The position numbers and the translations under genes were made by a program. Source: Rhodothermales bacterium (GTDB lineage Bacteria; Bacteroidota; Rhodothermia; Rhodothermales; Bin80). From it: 64,000 bases of DNA. Numbering within the stretch: position 1 is the first letter of the stretch; each line of letters begins with the position of its first letter. The notes beneath the pieces are model-generated. The model did not search any database and was not told the DNA's origin. It worked only from the letters and a program-made list of their open reading frames with translations. The stretch is taken from positions 1-64,000 of the forward strand of contig JANQES010000102.1 of assembly GCA_028278205.1 (NCBI GenBank). The letters are read 5' to 3'. Below, piece after piece: positions 1-7,755 of this stretch.

Positions 1-759
1 GTCCGCGACGGCGTGCCGGACGCGGTGCCGTCCGGCGCCGATACGGCCATGGACGGCTTGGACGACGCGTTCGATCCGGACGACGGCGGCACGTCGGCAC
101 CCGTGCAAGATGCAGATGGCGACACGGCGCCCGACTTTCTCGACGTCGACTCGGACTCGGACGGCATTTTGGACGTGGACGAAGGCAACGCCGACTTCGA
201 CAGCGACGGCCTCCAGATGGAATGCATCGGCTGCACCCAGTGCATCGACGCGTGCGACAGTATCATGGACAAGATCGGCAAGCCGCGCGGGCTGATCCGC
301 TATACGTCGGAGAATGAACTGGCAGGGCAGGGCACGCGCTGGCTGCGCCCGCGCACGGTGCTCTACACGGTGCTCGGTCTGTTCGTTGCCGTGATCTTCA
401 CGGGCGTGCTGCTCACGCGCGGCTCCTACGATGTCAACGTCGGGCGCGCGGTGGGAGCGCCGTTTACGGAATTGCCGGACGGGCGCATTGCCAACCGCCT
501 GCGCTTCCGCGTGCGCAACCAGCAACAATACGCCGCCACCTTCACCATCGAGACCCTGACACCCGCCGGCGCCGAAATCCGCATCGTAGGGCCGCCGGAG
601 ACGTCCCTGGAGCCGCAAGAGATGAAACGCGTCGAAGCCTGGATCGTCGTCCCTCGCCCCAGCTTCACCGACGATGAATTGGACGGGGTCTTCCGGCTAA
701 ACTTCGACGACGGCACGGCGGTGGAAACAGCGTTTACGCTGCTGGGACCGTCGGATTGA
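1..759 (+). CDS. ccoG: CcoG C-terminal part joined to calcium-binding-type repeats (5' end off window)
   Basis: The frame is open from the left edge to the TGA at 757-759. From about base 217 the product is the C-terminal part of CcoG, a membrane ferredoxin-like protein that helps supply reduced copper for cbb3 oxidase assembly. Visible are a CxxCxxCxxxC iron-sulfur motif (bases 223-255), a membrane helix (VLYTVLGLFVAVIFTGVLL, about bases 355-415) and the periplasmic Ig-like FixG_C domain. Bases 1-210 encode instead Asp-rich repeats (DVDSDSDGILDVDEG) of the thrombospondin type 3 kind found in surface proteins. A normal CcoG would have several helices and a first cysteine cluster here. The switch falls in DGLQ, a tetrapeptide plausible in both families. 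Downstream are ccoH, ccoI and ccoS, so this is the right place for ccoG. The N-terminal fusion may be a real rearrangement or an assembly join. Confidence 0.75.
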   Translation, partial: VRDGVPDAVPSGADTAMDGLDDAFDPDDGGTSAPVQDADGDTAPDFLDVDSDSDGILDVDEGNADFDSDGLQMECIGCTQCIDACDSIMDKIGKPRGLIRYTSENELAGQGTRWLRPRTVLYTVLGLFVAVIFTGVLLTRGSYDVNVGRAVGAPFTELPDGRIANRLRFRVRNQQQYAATFTIETLTPAGAEIRIVGPPETSLEPQEMKRVEAWIVVPRPSFTDDELDGVFRLNFDDGTAVETAFTLLGPSD

Positions 760-912
760 GGCTCACTTCGTTCGCGTCATTTGCACGCTTCGCGTGCGTC
801 AAGTGCGCCTGCGGCGCGTCATTGATTGTCATGGGTTGAACACGACAATGAATGACAACCAATGACGGCGAGCGCAGCGAGCCAACTGACGTGAGCGAAG
901 CGAACATAATGA
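757..912. repeat. Intergenic inverted repeat between ccoG and ccoH
   Basis: The repeat starts at the ccoG stop codon. Outer arms GCTCACTTCGTTCGCGTCAT (759-780) and GTGAGCGAAGCGAAC (891-905) are imperfect complements. Inner arms GTCATTGATTGTCAT (818-832) and ATGACAACCAATGAC (852-866) pair nearly perfectly and have roughly 7-base periodicity. It ends in TAATGACCCATGACC, a sequence shared with the element at 12736-12823. It fills most of the 208-base gap. Confidence 0.6.
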
Positions 913-967
913 CCCATGACCTCCGGTCATCCAAAGCGCAACTTCCAAAACCAAAACCAACGCTGCC

Positions 968-1450
968 ATGAAACTCCCTCCCCACATCGCCTGGCCGTTG
1001 TTCATCGTCGGGTTGCTCACGATGAGCGTGGTGACGGTGACCATCACCGTCATGGCGGCACGCTCCGACGGCGGGGCGCAGGTGATCGACGACTATTACC
1101 AGAAAGCCGTCAACTGGGATGAGACGGCGGCGCTTCAGGCCGCCAGCGATGCGCTGGGCTGGCAGGCGGACGTCGCGGTGGGTCCGGCGGATGCGGACGC
1201 TCGGCCTGTCGAAATCACGCTGCGCGACCGGGAGGGCCTGCCCATCGAAGGCGCCGAGGGCACGATCCGCGCTTTTCGCCCACAACGCGCCGGCGTCGTC
1301 GCCGAAAGCCCGCTCATGGCGACGGAGACGCCCGGCCTCTATCGCCAGACTTTCCCGATCAACCAGGCCGGATTGTGGGATTTTGAAATCGTCGCCACAC
1401 AAGATAGCCTGCGGTTCCAGACGACGATCCGCAAGGAAATCACGTTTTGA
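968..1450 (+). CDS. ccoH: FixH/CcoH family cbb3 oxidase assembly protein
   Basis: This 160-residue protein has a single N-terminal membrane anchor (about residues 8-31, WPLFIVGLLTMSVVTVTITV) followed by a periplasmic domain. Right after the anchor comes DDYYQKAVNWDE, the typical FixH signature (Y-Y-x-K-x-x-x-W). The C-terminal part is beta-rich, ending in a GLWDFEIVA strand. FixH/CcoH proteins associate with the CcoI copper ATPase and stabilise assembling cbb3 oxidase. The gene lies between ccoG and ccoI on the same strand, the usual ccoGHIS order. The ATG at 968 gives the normal family length, and no strong Shine-Dalgarno is seen. Family assignment rests on the motif and the gene order. Confidence 0.85.
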   Translation: MKLPPHIAWPLFIVGLLTMSVVTVTITVMAARSDGGAQVIDDYYQKAVNWDETAALQAASDALGWQADVAVGPADADARPVEITLRDREGLPIEGAEGTIRAFRPQRAGVVAESPLMATETPGLYRQTFPINQAGLWDFEIVATQDSLRFQTTIRKEITF

Positions 1451-1452
1451 TG

Positions 1453-1549
1453 TGGGTCACTAGTCACTACGCTCGCTGGCGCTCGCTGTCACTGGTCACT
1501 AGTGGCTTCGACCTCCACCAGTGACCAGTGACCCATGACCAGTGACCCG
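1453..1549. repeat. Period-7 inverted repeat (GTCACTG unit) between ccoH and ccoI
   Basis: The repeat begins two bases after the ccoH stop. The left array is built from GTCACTA/GTCACTG heptamers (1455-1502), and the right array from complementary CAGTGAC and CCATGAC units (1518-1548). The left array is interrupted by the core CGCTCGCTGGCGCTCGCTG (1471-1489). The same core occurs in inverted orientation in the GGGTCAT element at 12736-12823. Confidence 0.85.
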
Positions 1550-1587
1550 CCTTCAAAGGCACTACACCCAGGAATTACACCCAACGA

Positions 1588-4119
1588 ATGCCCACCGCCA
1601 CCGCCCATAGGACTGGCACCGAAATCACCCCCGACACGCCGTGCGTGCATTGCGGGTTGCCGGTGGGCCGCTACCCCGTGGGCGACGGGCCGTATTTCTG
1701 CTGCACCGGCTGCCGGGTGGTCTTCCAGGCCCTCCACACCGCCGGCTTCGACGAGACGTTCTACCGGCTGCGCGACCTCGCCCCGGCCCACACCGCCATC
1801 CGCCCCGCCCAAACCGCCGTCGACGATCTCAAGCTCTTCGAGCTAGACACCGACGCGTTTCTCGAAAACCAGACCCAACCCGTCGGCGACGGCATCCGCT
1901 CGGTGGAATTGTTTCTCGACGGTGTGCATTGCGCCGCGTGCGTCTGGCTGGTCGAGCGGCTGCCTTACGAAGTGGCGGGCGTGCTGGAGGCTCGGCTCGA
2001 TCTGCCCCGCGCCCGCCTGACGCTGCACTTCGACCCGGAACGCGCGAAGCTGACCGAGGTGGCGCGTTGGCTGGCGCAGTTCGGCTACGTGGCGCATCCG
2101 TCACGGCAGCAAGGTATGACGCGCCGCACCGAGGCCGAGCGCCGGCTGCTGATCAGGCTGGGGATCTGCTGGATGCTGGCGGCCAACGTGATGCTCTTCG
2201 CCTTCGCCCTCTACGCCGGCCTCGACACCACCAACGACGCCTCGCTGGCAACAGCCGCGCGGTGGGCCAGCCTGGCGCTGGCGACGGTGGCCGTCGTCTA
2301 TGGCGGCAGCGAATTTTTCCGCCGGTCGTGGGCGTCGATGAAGCTGGCCGTTCGCGTACGCAATTTCCGAAGCCTGCACATCGACACACCGATCTCGCTG
2401 GGCCTGTTGGCCGGCTTCGGACACAGCGCCTGGGCCACCATCAGCGGGCGCGGCGACGTGTGGTTCGATTCGATCACGGTGCTCATCGCGGCGCTGCTGA
2501 CAGCGCGCTGGCTGCAACTACGCAGCCGCCGCCTCGCCGGCGATGCCACCGAACGCCTGCTCTCGCTGCTGCCGTCGATGACGCGCCGGGTTCGGGCGGA
2601 TGATTCGTTGGAGATCACCCGCCTCGAAGACGTGCAGCCGCGCGACCTGATCGAGGTGCCGGCGGGCGAAGTTTTTCCGGTTGACGGGGTGATCGAATCG
2701 GGAAATTCTACCGTGAACAACGCCGTGTTGACGGGCGAGAGCCGTCCCGTAGCCGTCGCGCCGGGCATGACGGTCGAGGCCGGGGCGACGAACCTCAGCG
2801 CGCCGTTGCGCGTGCGGGTGCAGGCTGCCGGCGCCGAAACCCGCGTGGGTAAGCTGCTGGCGTGGATCCGTAGCCAGAAGACGCAACAAGCCCCGGTGGT
2901 GCTGCTGGCCGATCAACTCAGCGGCTACTTCGTCCTCGGCGTGCTCGTGCTGGCGTCGATCACTGCCGTGGTGTGGCTCTCGCTGGCGCCGTCGGAAGCC
3001 CTGCCGCACGTGGTGGCGTTGCTGGTGATCTCGTGCCCGTGCGCCCTGGGCATGGCCACGCCCCTGGCCATGGCCGTGGCGTCCGGACGCGCCGCCCGCG
3101 CCAGCATCTTCATCAAAAGCGACGAAGCCACCCAACAACTCACCGCCGTCGATACCGTCGTGCTCGACAAGACGGGCACACTCACCGAGGGCCGTATGAC
3201 CCTCCTCGACTACGACGGCGACGACGATGCCATCGACCTGGCCGCCGCGCTCGAAACGCACAGCAACCACCCTATCGCCACCGCCCTCGTGCAAGCGCGC
3301 GTCGCCTGCGGTCTCGATGGCAAAACGCCCGATCTGCCCCAGGTCGAAGCCTTCGAAGCCATCGCCGGAGAAGGATTGCGCGGTTGGGTGAATGAGTGCG
3401 ACGTAGCCGTCGGACGCCCGGCCTGGATCACTGAACTGACGGGGCCGCTGCCGCCGGCTTTCGAAGAAAAACTGGCGGGCTACGCCGGGCAAGGCCACAC
3501 CCCCGTCGCCGTCGCCGTCGATGGGCGCTGTGCGGCGGTCCTGGCCTTCGGCGACCGCCTGCGCGACGCCTCGAAGACCGTCATCGAGGCCTTACAGGCA
3601 TCAGGTAAAGAAGTGTATCTGCTCTCCGGCGATCACGACGCCGTGGTGCAGGCTGTGGCCGAGACCCTGGGCCTCCCCTCAGCCCAGGCTTTCGGCAACG
3701 TCAGCCCGGAGCAGAAACGCACCTTCGTGACCACCCTCCGGCATTCGCAGCAACGCACCGTCGCCATGATCGGCGACGGCGTCAACGACGCGGCGGCGTT
3801 GCAGGAAGCAGACGTGGGCGTGGCTGTGCAGGGCGGCAGCACCCCCAGCCTCGTCGCCGCCGACGTGTTCCTGACACGCGAGGGCCTGACGCCTGTAGCG
3901 ACGCTGCTCACCGGCACGAAACGCGTAATGCGGGTGATCCGGCGCAACCTCGGCTTCTCGCTGGCCTACAACATCCTCGGCGCTGGGGCGGCCATGCTGG
4001 GTCTGATCACGCCGCTGGCCGCCGCTGTCGCGATGCCGCTTAGCTCGCTCGTCGTGGTGATCTCGTCGATCATCCAGCGGCCCTTTGCCTCGTCCACCAA
4101 CCCGCCAGACGCGCTATGA
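1588..4119 (+). CDS. ccoI: Copper-transporting P1B-type ATPase, CcoI/FixI family
   Basis: This 843-residue membrane pump exports copper to the periplasm for the cbb3 oxidase binuclear centre. An N-terminal cysteine-rich metal-binding segment (CVHC and CCTGC, residues 19-42) is characteristic of the FixI branch. It is followed by an HMA domain with CAAC at 115-118. Membrane helices follow, then the actuator TGES loop (VLTGESRPVA), the transmembrane metal motif CPC at 483-485, the phosphorylation motif DKTGTLTEG from 527, the HP dipeptide of the nucleotide domain (NHPIA) and the hinge GDGVND at 729. All catalytic motifs are intact. Its stop codon overlaps the ccoS start (ATGA), indicating translational coupling. 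It is distinguished from CopA by the extra N-terminal Cys region and by its neighbours. Confidence 0.95.
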   Translation: MPTATAHRTGTEITPDTPCVHCGLPVGRYPVGDGPYFCCTGCRVVFQALHTAGFDETFYRLRDLAPAHTAIRPAQTAVDDLKLFELDTDAFLENQTQPVGDGIRSVELFLDGVHCAACVWLVERLPYEVAGVLEARLDLPRARLTLHFDPERAKLTEVARWLAQFGYVAHPSRQQGMTRRTEAERRLLIRLGICWMLAANVMLFAFALYAGLDTTNDASLATAARWASLALATVAVVYGGSEFFRRSWASMKLAVRVRNFRSLHIDTPISLGLLAGFGHSAWATISGRGDVWFDSITVLIAALLTARWLQLRSRRLAGDATERLLSLLPSMTRRVRADDSLEITRLEDVQPRDLIEVPAGEVFPVDGVIESGNSTVNNAVLTGESRPVAVAPGMTVEAGATNLSAPLRVRVQAAGAETRVGKLLAWIRSQKTQQAPVVLLADQLSGYFVLGVLVLASITAVVWLSLAPSEALPHVVALLVISCPCALGMATPLAMAVASGRAARASIFIKSDEATQQLTAVDTVVLDKTGTLTEGRMTLLDYDGDDDAIDLAAALETHSNHPIATALVQARVACGLDGKTPDLPQVEAFEAIAGEGLRGWVNECDVAVGRPAWITELTGPLPPAFEEKLAGYAGQGHTPVAVAVDGRCAAVLAFGDRLRDASKTVIEALQASGKEVYLLSGDHDAVVQAVAETLGLPSAQAFGNVSPEQKRTFVTTLRHSQQRTVAMIGDGVNDAAALQEADVGVAVQGGSTPSLVAADVFLTREGLTPVATLLTGTKRVMRVIRRNLGFSLAYNILGAGAAMLGLITPLAAAVAMPLSSLVVVISSIIQRPFASSTNPPDAL

Positions 4120-4292
4120 ACGTGCTCTACTTCCTCGTGCCGCTGGCGGTCCTGCTGGCTACTGTCGGGGTGGCGGCCTTCATGTGGGCCGTCCGCAACG
4201 GCCAGTTCGACGATGTAGAAACTCCCGCCATCCGCATGCTGCTCGACGATGAGGAAGAGGGCGTTCGTAAACCTGATAATGCGATGAAATGA
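4116..4292 (+). CDS. ccoS: CcoS, cbb3 oxidase maturation protein (58 aa)
   Basis: This short ORF starts at an ATG overlapping the ccoI stop (ATGA) and ends at TGA 4290-4292. The product begins MNVLYFLVPLAVLLATVGVA, one membrane helix. It continues AAFMWAVRNGQFDDVETPA, the conserved CcoS signature (W-x-x-x-x-G-Q-F-D-D), and an acidic tail follows (LLDDEEEG). CcoS is needed for heme and copper cofactor insertion into cbb3 oxidase and is almost always the last gene of ccoGHIS. Length and overlap are typical of the family. Confidence 0.93.
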   Translation: MNVLYFLVPLAVLLATVGVAAFMWAVRNGQFDDVETPAIRMLLDDEEEGVRKPDNAMK

Positions 4293-4328
4293 CCCCCGGC
4301 GTTGTGCCTCACTCTTGGCTCGGCCTCG

Positions 4329-4391
4329 GTCATGAGACATGGGTCATGAGTGTCTTTGAAAAAACCATGACCCGTGACCCATGACCAGTGC
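4329..4391. repeat. Period-7 inverted repeat (GGGTCAT unit)
   Basis: The left array (GGTCATGAGACATGGGTCAT, 4328-4347) faces the right array of ATGACCC, GTGACCC and ATGACCA units (4367-4387) across a short A-rich loop. The bases after it (CGAAGCGCCAACCT, 4402-4415) resemble those after the element at 16475-16583 (AACGCGCCAACCT), so the two loci share more than the arms. Confidence 0.8.
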
Positions 4392-4462
4392 CACCGATAG
4401 CCCGAAGCGCCAACCTCGAACATACCGCCGAACGTAATCCTGCCTAAATCCACAAACGAACC

Positions 4463-5029
4463 ATGTCATCTGCAACTGCTACACCAGACCGCGCCACCGT
4501 TGGAACCGCTTCGGCGAAAGCGCCGCAGCCCGTCGCACCCACTGGCGGCATGCCCGTCGATGGGTCGGCGGTCTCGTTTTCGTGGACCGAAGCGCCCGGC
4601 GCGCGCAACTACCGCCTGCAAGTAGCCGCCGACGCCAGCTTCGAGCAGGTCGTCTGCACGCTGGAGGCCGGGGCGACTACGCTGTTCACCCTCCTCGAAA
4701 TGCTGCCTCAGGACGGGTCGGTGTTTCACTGGCGCGTGCAGGCCCAGACCGCCTCAGGCTGGCAACCGTGGAGCCTCGCCGAAACCTTCAAAGCGCGCAC
4801 CGATCAGCACGAGATCGCCTTCCGCGATAAACAGGAAACCGCCGCCAAAAAAGCTGCACAGCCGGGCATCGTCGCCCAGGCCGGAGCGCCCGTCGAAGCC
4901 GCCGAGCCGGAACTCTATCAGGTAAGCCGCACCAGCAAGGGCACGATGGCCCTCATCCTGACGATCATGCTCGTGACCTTCGCGGCGATCTTCATCTACA
5001 TGGCCTACGCCGTCACATCGGCGCAGTGA
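4463..5029 (+). CDS. FN3-like domain protein with C-terminal membrane anchor
   Basis: This 188-residue protein starts with a low-complexity Ala/Thr/Pro segment. An Ig/fibronectin-type-III-like domain follows (about residues 23-115; landmarks FSWTEAPGARNYRLQVA and FHWRVQAQT). Then come a charged linker and one C-terminal helix (ALILTIMLVTFAAIFIYMAYA, about 162-182) with almost nothing after it. The pattern fits a tail-anchored protein; with no signal peptide the FN3-like domain would be cytoplasmic, though topology is not certain. It is co-directional with ccoGHIS and probably belongs to that transcription unit. No catalytic motif is seen. A role in cbb3 oxidase or electron transport is only inferred from position. 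Confidence 0.6.
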   Translation: MSSATATPDRATVGTASAKAPQPVAPTGGMPVDGSAVSFSWTEAPGARNYRLQVAADASFEQVVCTLEAGATTLFTLLEMLPQDGSVFHWRVQAQTASGWQPWSLAETFKARTDQHEIAFRDKQETAAKKAAQPGIVAQAGAPVEAAEPELYQVSRTSKGTMALILTIMLVTFAAIFIYMAYAVTSAQ

Positions 5030-5038
5030 GAAGGTTCT

Positions 5039-5059
5039 ACCCGTTGAAGACCAACGGGT
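5039..5059. terminator. Hairpin between convergent genes
   Basis: ACCCGTTG (5039-5046) pairs perfectly with CAACGGGT (5052-5059) around the loop AAGAC. It sits between the stop of the FN3-like gene and the stop of the convergent DUF2442 gene, so it could serve both. There is no T tract, so it may be only an mRNA 3'-end stabiliser. Confidence 0.45.
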
Positions 5060-5421
5060 CAATCTTCGCCTTCGAGACTTGATGACAACGGTTTACCCCA
5101 GGGACGCGGGGTTGGATCTTTCCGACGCTGTTGCATCTCCTGTTTCCACCGTTCGAAAGAGCGTGCGCTCTCTCCGCTTCGGCGTCCGGCTACAAGCCCC
5201 TCGACGCCGATGTCTTCGTCGAGATCAGGCCAGTGGATAGCATAACCGCCGCCATGGAGTTCATGATGAGCCCGTTCCTCTGGCGTGCCGTAGAGGAGGC
5301 GAGGATACCATTCCAACGGAACCAGAAGCGTGCGACCATCCACGAGATGCACGATGAGATGCTCCTCAGTACATTCGACGCGCTTGGCCTCTGGTTCTTT
5401 TTCAACGATCAAAGTAGTCAT
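5059..5421 (-). CDS. DUF2442 domain protein
   Basis: The 120-residue product has the DUF2442 core in residues 14-80. It shows LIVHLVDGRTLLVPLEWYPR, then TPEERAHHEL, then the conserved IHWPDLDEDIGVEGLVAG. The C-terminal 35 residues are basic and disordered-looking. DUF2442 proteins are small NE0471-fold proteins often paired with DUF4160 in what look like toxin-antitoxin modules. No DUF4160 gene lies next to this one, so it is a solitary copy. It lies 70 bases downstream of the SafE-like gene on the same strand. Molecular function is unknown. Confidence 0.8.
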   Translation of the reverse strand: MTTLIVEKEPEAKRVECTEEHLIVHLVDGRTLLVPLEWYPRLLYGTPEERAHHELHGGGYAIHWPDLDEDIGVEGLVAGRRSGESARSFERWKQEMQQRRKDPTPRPWGKPLSSSLEGED

Positions 5422-5491
5422 GCCAGGCCTCTAAGAGTTGATCCCGATATTCTATTACTAAGCGCTCGATAAGGAATATAAGCAAGAAAAG

Positions 5492-6235
5492 CTACTCCCC
5501 CTGATGCCTCATCGTGCCGTGAGGTTCAGGCTCTACCATCTCGTGATGATCGGGGTGATCGTTGTGGAAGAGATGCATGATGGGATCGAGCGCAGGCGTG
5601 CCTCGCAGGATGGTGATCAGCCCCAGCACGACGACCAGCACGCCGCTGATCCGGTTGAGCCGGAGCCGCCAGGCGGGGCGCATCAGAAAGCTCGCCATCG
5701 CCAGCAGATACAAGGCCGGGATCGTCGCGGCGCCGAAGACGGCCATCGTCAGGGCGCCGCGAAGGGGGCCGCCGGTGGCTGCCGCCAGCGCCAGCATGCC
5801 GTAGACCAGCCCGCACGGCAACAATCCGTTGACCATCCCCAGCCCGAACGTCGCCGTGTGCGTCCGGCGTTTCAACAACCCGCCGATAATGGCCGGGAGT
5901 TTGTTGATCTTCGCCATGAAACGCGGCCCTTCAAATCGTTTCAGCACGCCCAGGAGACCGAGACCAATCCCCACCAAAAACAAACCCAGCACGATGCTGA
6001 GCACGTTCTGCACGCCCGAAAACGCCGCGCCGATCACATGTCCCAACCCGCCGGCGACGGCGCCGAGGAGCGCATAAGTGAGCGTCTTCCCCAAAAAATA
6101 GAGGATCTGATGGACCTGGGCGCCGCGCGCCCCGCCGTGCCCTTGCGCAATAGCCAACGCGAAGCCGCCGCACATGCCCACGCAATGCGCGCTGCCCAAT
6201 AATCCAATCAAAAAAACAGCGAGGAGGTCCGGCAT
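5492..6235 (-). CDS. SafE/DsbD_2-type membrane protein of the cbb3 region
   Basis: This 247-residue integral membrane protein has about six helices in two halves. It carries the two family signatures: GSAHCVGMCGGFALAIA near the N-terminus and GLLPCGLVYGMLALA in the second half. The paired Cys/Pro motifs are shared by the DsbD_2 / sulfite-exporter-like / UreH-like group. Members often lie beside ccoGHIS and are thought to handle heavy metals such as copper, or redox equivalents. The C-terminus is His-rich (HLFHNDHPDHHE), consistent with metal binding. It is transcribed opposite to ccoGHIS and precedes the DUF2442 gene. The transported substrate is not determinable from sequence. Confidence 0.8.
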   Translation of the reverse strand: MPDLLAVFLIGLLGSAHCVGMCGGFALAIAQGHGGARGAQVHQILYFLGKTLTYALLGAVAGGLGHVIGAAFSGVQNVLSIVLGLFLVGIGLGLLGVLKRFEGPRFMAKINKLPAIIGGLLKRRTHTATFGLGMVNGLLPCGLVYGMLALAAATGGPLRGALTMAVFGAATIPALYLLAMASFLMRPAWRLRLNRISGVLVVVLGLITILRGTPALDPIMHLFHNDHPDHHEMVEPEPHGTMRHQGE

Positions 6236-6354
6236 CGAGAGAAAAGCTTACGATGGGCGTGGTTGATTACGAAGGGAATAAAGCTACCACGCACCATTCG
6301 ATCAACCTGACAGCCGCACCCCGCCCCGGCTTGTGGGGGATTGCCTTACGTTTT

Positions 6355-7710
6355 TTAGTGTTTCACCAACGCCGAAAGCGCGCGGGTGTGGTCGCCGGGA
6401 GCGGCGATGGTTTCGGCGGCGGCGAGGTAGGCTTCGACCAGATCGTCGTCGCTGGTGACGCGGCCGGCGGCGGCGATGAGCACGCGGGCTTTGTCGCCGC
6501 TAGACTTGATGGTCGCAGCGGAGGACAGGAGCGCCATCAGCGAGGCTTTGTCGAGGCGTTGCTCGCGCAGCAGGCTCTGGAGCACGCGGGCATGATCGCC
6601 GGACGAATCGATGGTGTTGACGGCGTCGAAATAGGCCGCGCGTTGGGCTTCGTCGTTGATGAAAAACGGCGCGGCGCTGGTGAGCAGACGCGCCTTGTCG
6701 CCGCTGGACTTGATATCTCTGGCCGATTGAAATAAGGCCGTGACCGAGGCGGCATTGAGGTCGGCGTTATCGAGCAGCGCTTTCAGCACACGCGTCTTAT
6801 CGCCCGACGACGGGATCGTATTGACAGCCTCGAAAAAAGCGGCGCGGACGTCCGGGTGGTTGTCGTACCGGGCCGTCGCCTTTTTCAAGACCCGCGCTTT
6901 GTCCCCACTCGACGCGATGCGCCGGGCCGACTGAAGCAGCCTGACAAACGCCTCCCGATCCGGATCGTGTTCGTCAAGCAGGTGCATCAGCACGCGGGCA
7001 TGATCGCCGGACGACGAGATGGTGTTGACGGCGTCGAAATAGGCGTCGTAGGCCTGGCTGTTTTCGAGATAATAGGGCGCTGCCTTCTTCAGAAACCGCC
7101 CTCGGTCGCCGTTGGAGGTAATCTGCCGCGTCACCTCCCCGGCGAGGCGTTGCAAGGCAGCCGTGTCGAGGTTGCCCTGTTCGAGGAGCGCGCCGAAGTA
7201 ACGACGCTTCGCATACCCGCTATCGATGAACCTGATTTCCTCGAAGACGCCGTCGAGGCCGTCCTGCTCCAGGATCCGCGCCACACGCCGGTCTGCATCG
7301 ATGCCCGTGTTGCGGATGACGATGAGGATCAGTCGGGCCACCTCGTCGCGTGTGGCAGCGTCGTAGGCGCGCTCGGTGCCGTTGACTTTGTAGGTACACT
7401 GCGGCGCCCCGCCGGAGGCCGGGCGCACCTCCAGCGTGCGCCTCGTACCCCCTTTCCACTCTTCGATCATCAAAAGCCCATCGCGCGACATCCTTTCGAC
7501 GGCCTTATCGTCGGCTGTAAAAGCCATCTCGCCTTTAAGGCGAATTTCGAGCAAATCGTCGCCGTCGCTCCATTTATAATGGACGTCGCCGTCGTGCATT
7601 TCTGTGAACGAACTCCGGCGGTTCTGCGCCTCGGCCTGCTCCGGCATCAGGATGATGGTCGTACCGATGAGCAGAAGAGAAAGGGTGAGGACAAGAAATC
7701 GGGTGTTCAT
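6355..7710 (-). CDS. Secreted SSGD-repeat solenoid protein
   Basis: This 451-residue protein has a Sec signal peptide (LVLTLSLLLIGTTIILM). A beta-rich region of about 110 residues (YKWSDGDDLLEIRLKGEMAF) is followed by at least eight copies of a roughly 34-residue unit. Each unit begins SSGD[KH]xRVL (variants SNGDRGRFL, APGDHTRAL) and ends in an Ala-rich helix such as AYFDAVNTI. The periodic hydrophobic pattern suggests an all-helical solenoid. The same unit occurs in the C-terminal part of the M56 protease immediately upstream (45-base gap), so the two proteins are evolutionarily linked and perhaps contact each other in the periplasm. The gene is last in a blaI-M56 operon. Function unknown. 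Confidence 0.75.
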   Translation of the reverse strand: MNTRFLVLTLSLLLIGTTIILMPEQAEAQNRRSSFTEMHDGDVHYKWSDGDDLLEIRLKGEMAFTADDKAVERMSRDGLLMIEEWKGGTRRTLEVRPASGGAPQCTYKVNGTERAYDAATRDEVARLILIVIRNTGIDADRRVARILEQDGLDGVFEEIRFIDSGYAKRRYFGALLEQGNLDTAALQRLAGEVTRQITSNGDRGRFLKKAAPYYLENSQAYDAYFDAVNTISSSGDHARVLMHLLDEHDPDREAFVRLLQSARRIASSGDKARVLKKATARYDNHPDVRAAFFEAVNTIPSSGDKTRVLKALLDNADLNAASVTALFQSARDIKSSGDKARLLTSAAPFFINDEAQRAAYFDAVNTIDSSGDHARVLQSLLREQRLDKASLMALLSSAATIKSSGDKARVLIAAAGRVTSDDDLVEAYLAAAETIAAPGDHTRALSALVKH

Positions 7711-7755
7711 CGTATCGCTCCGGGGATTTTAGGAGTCGGGGATTTTAGAGCGTTT

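Noticed and set aside
5059..5421. DUF2442 gene as half of a toxin-antitoxin pair
   Set aside because: No DUF4160 partner or remnant is found within the adjacent bases on either side.
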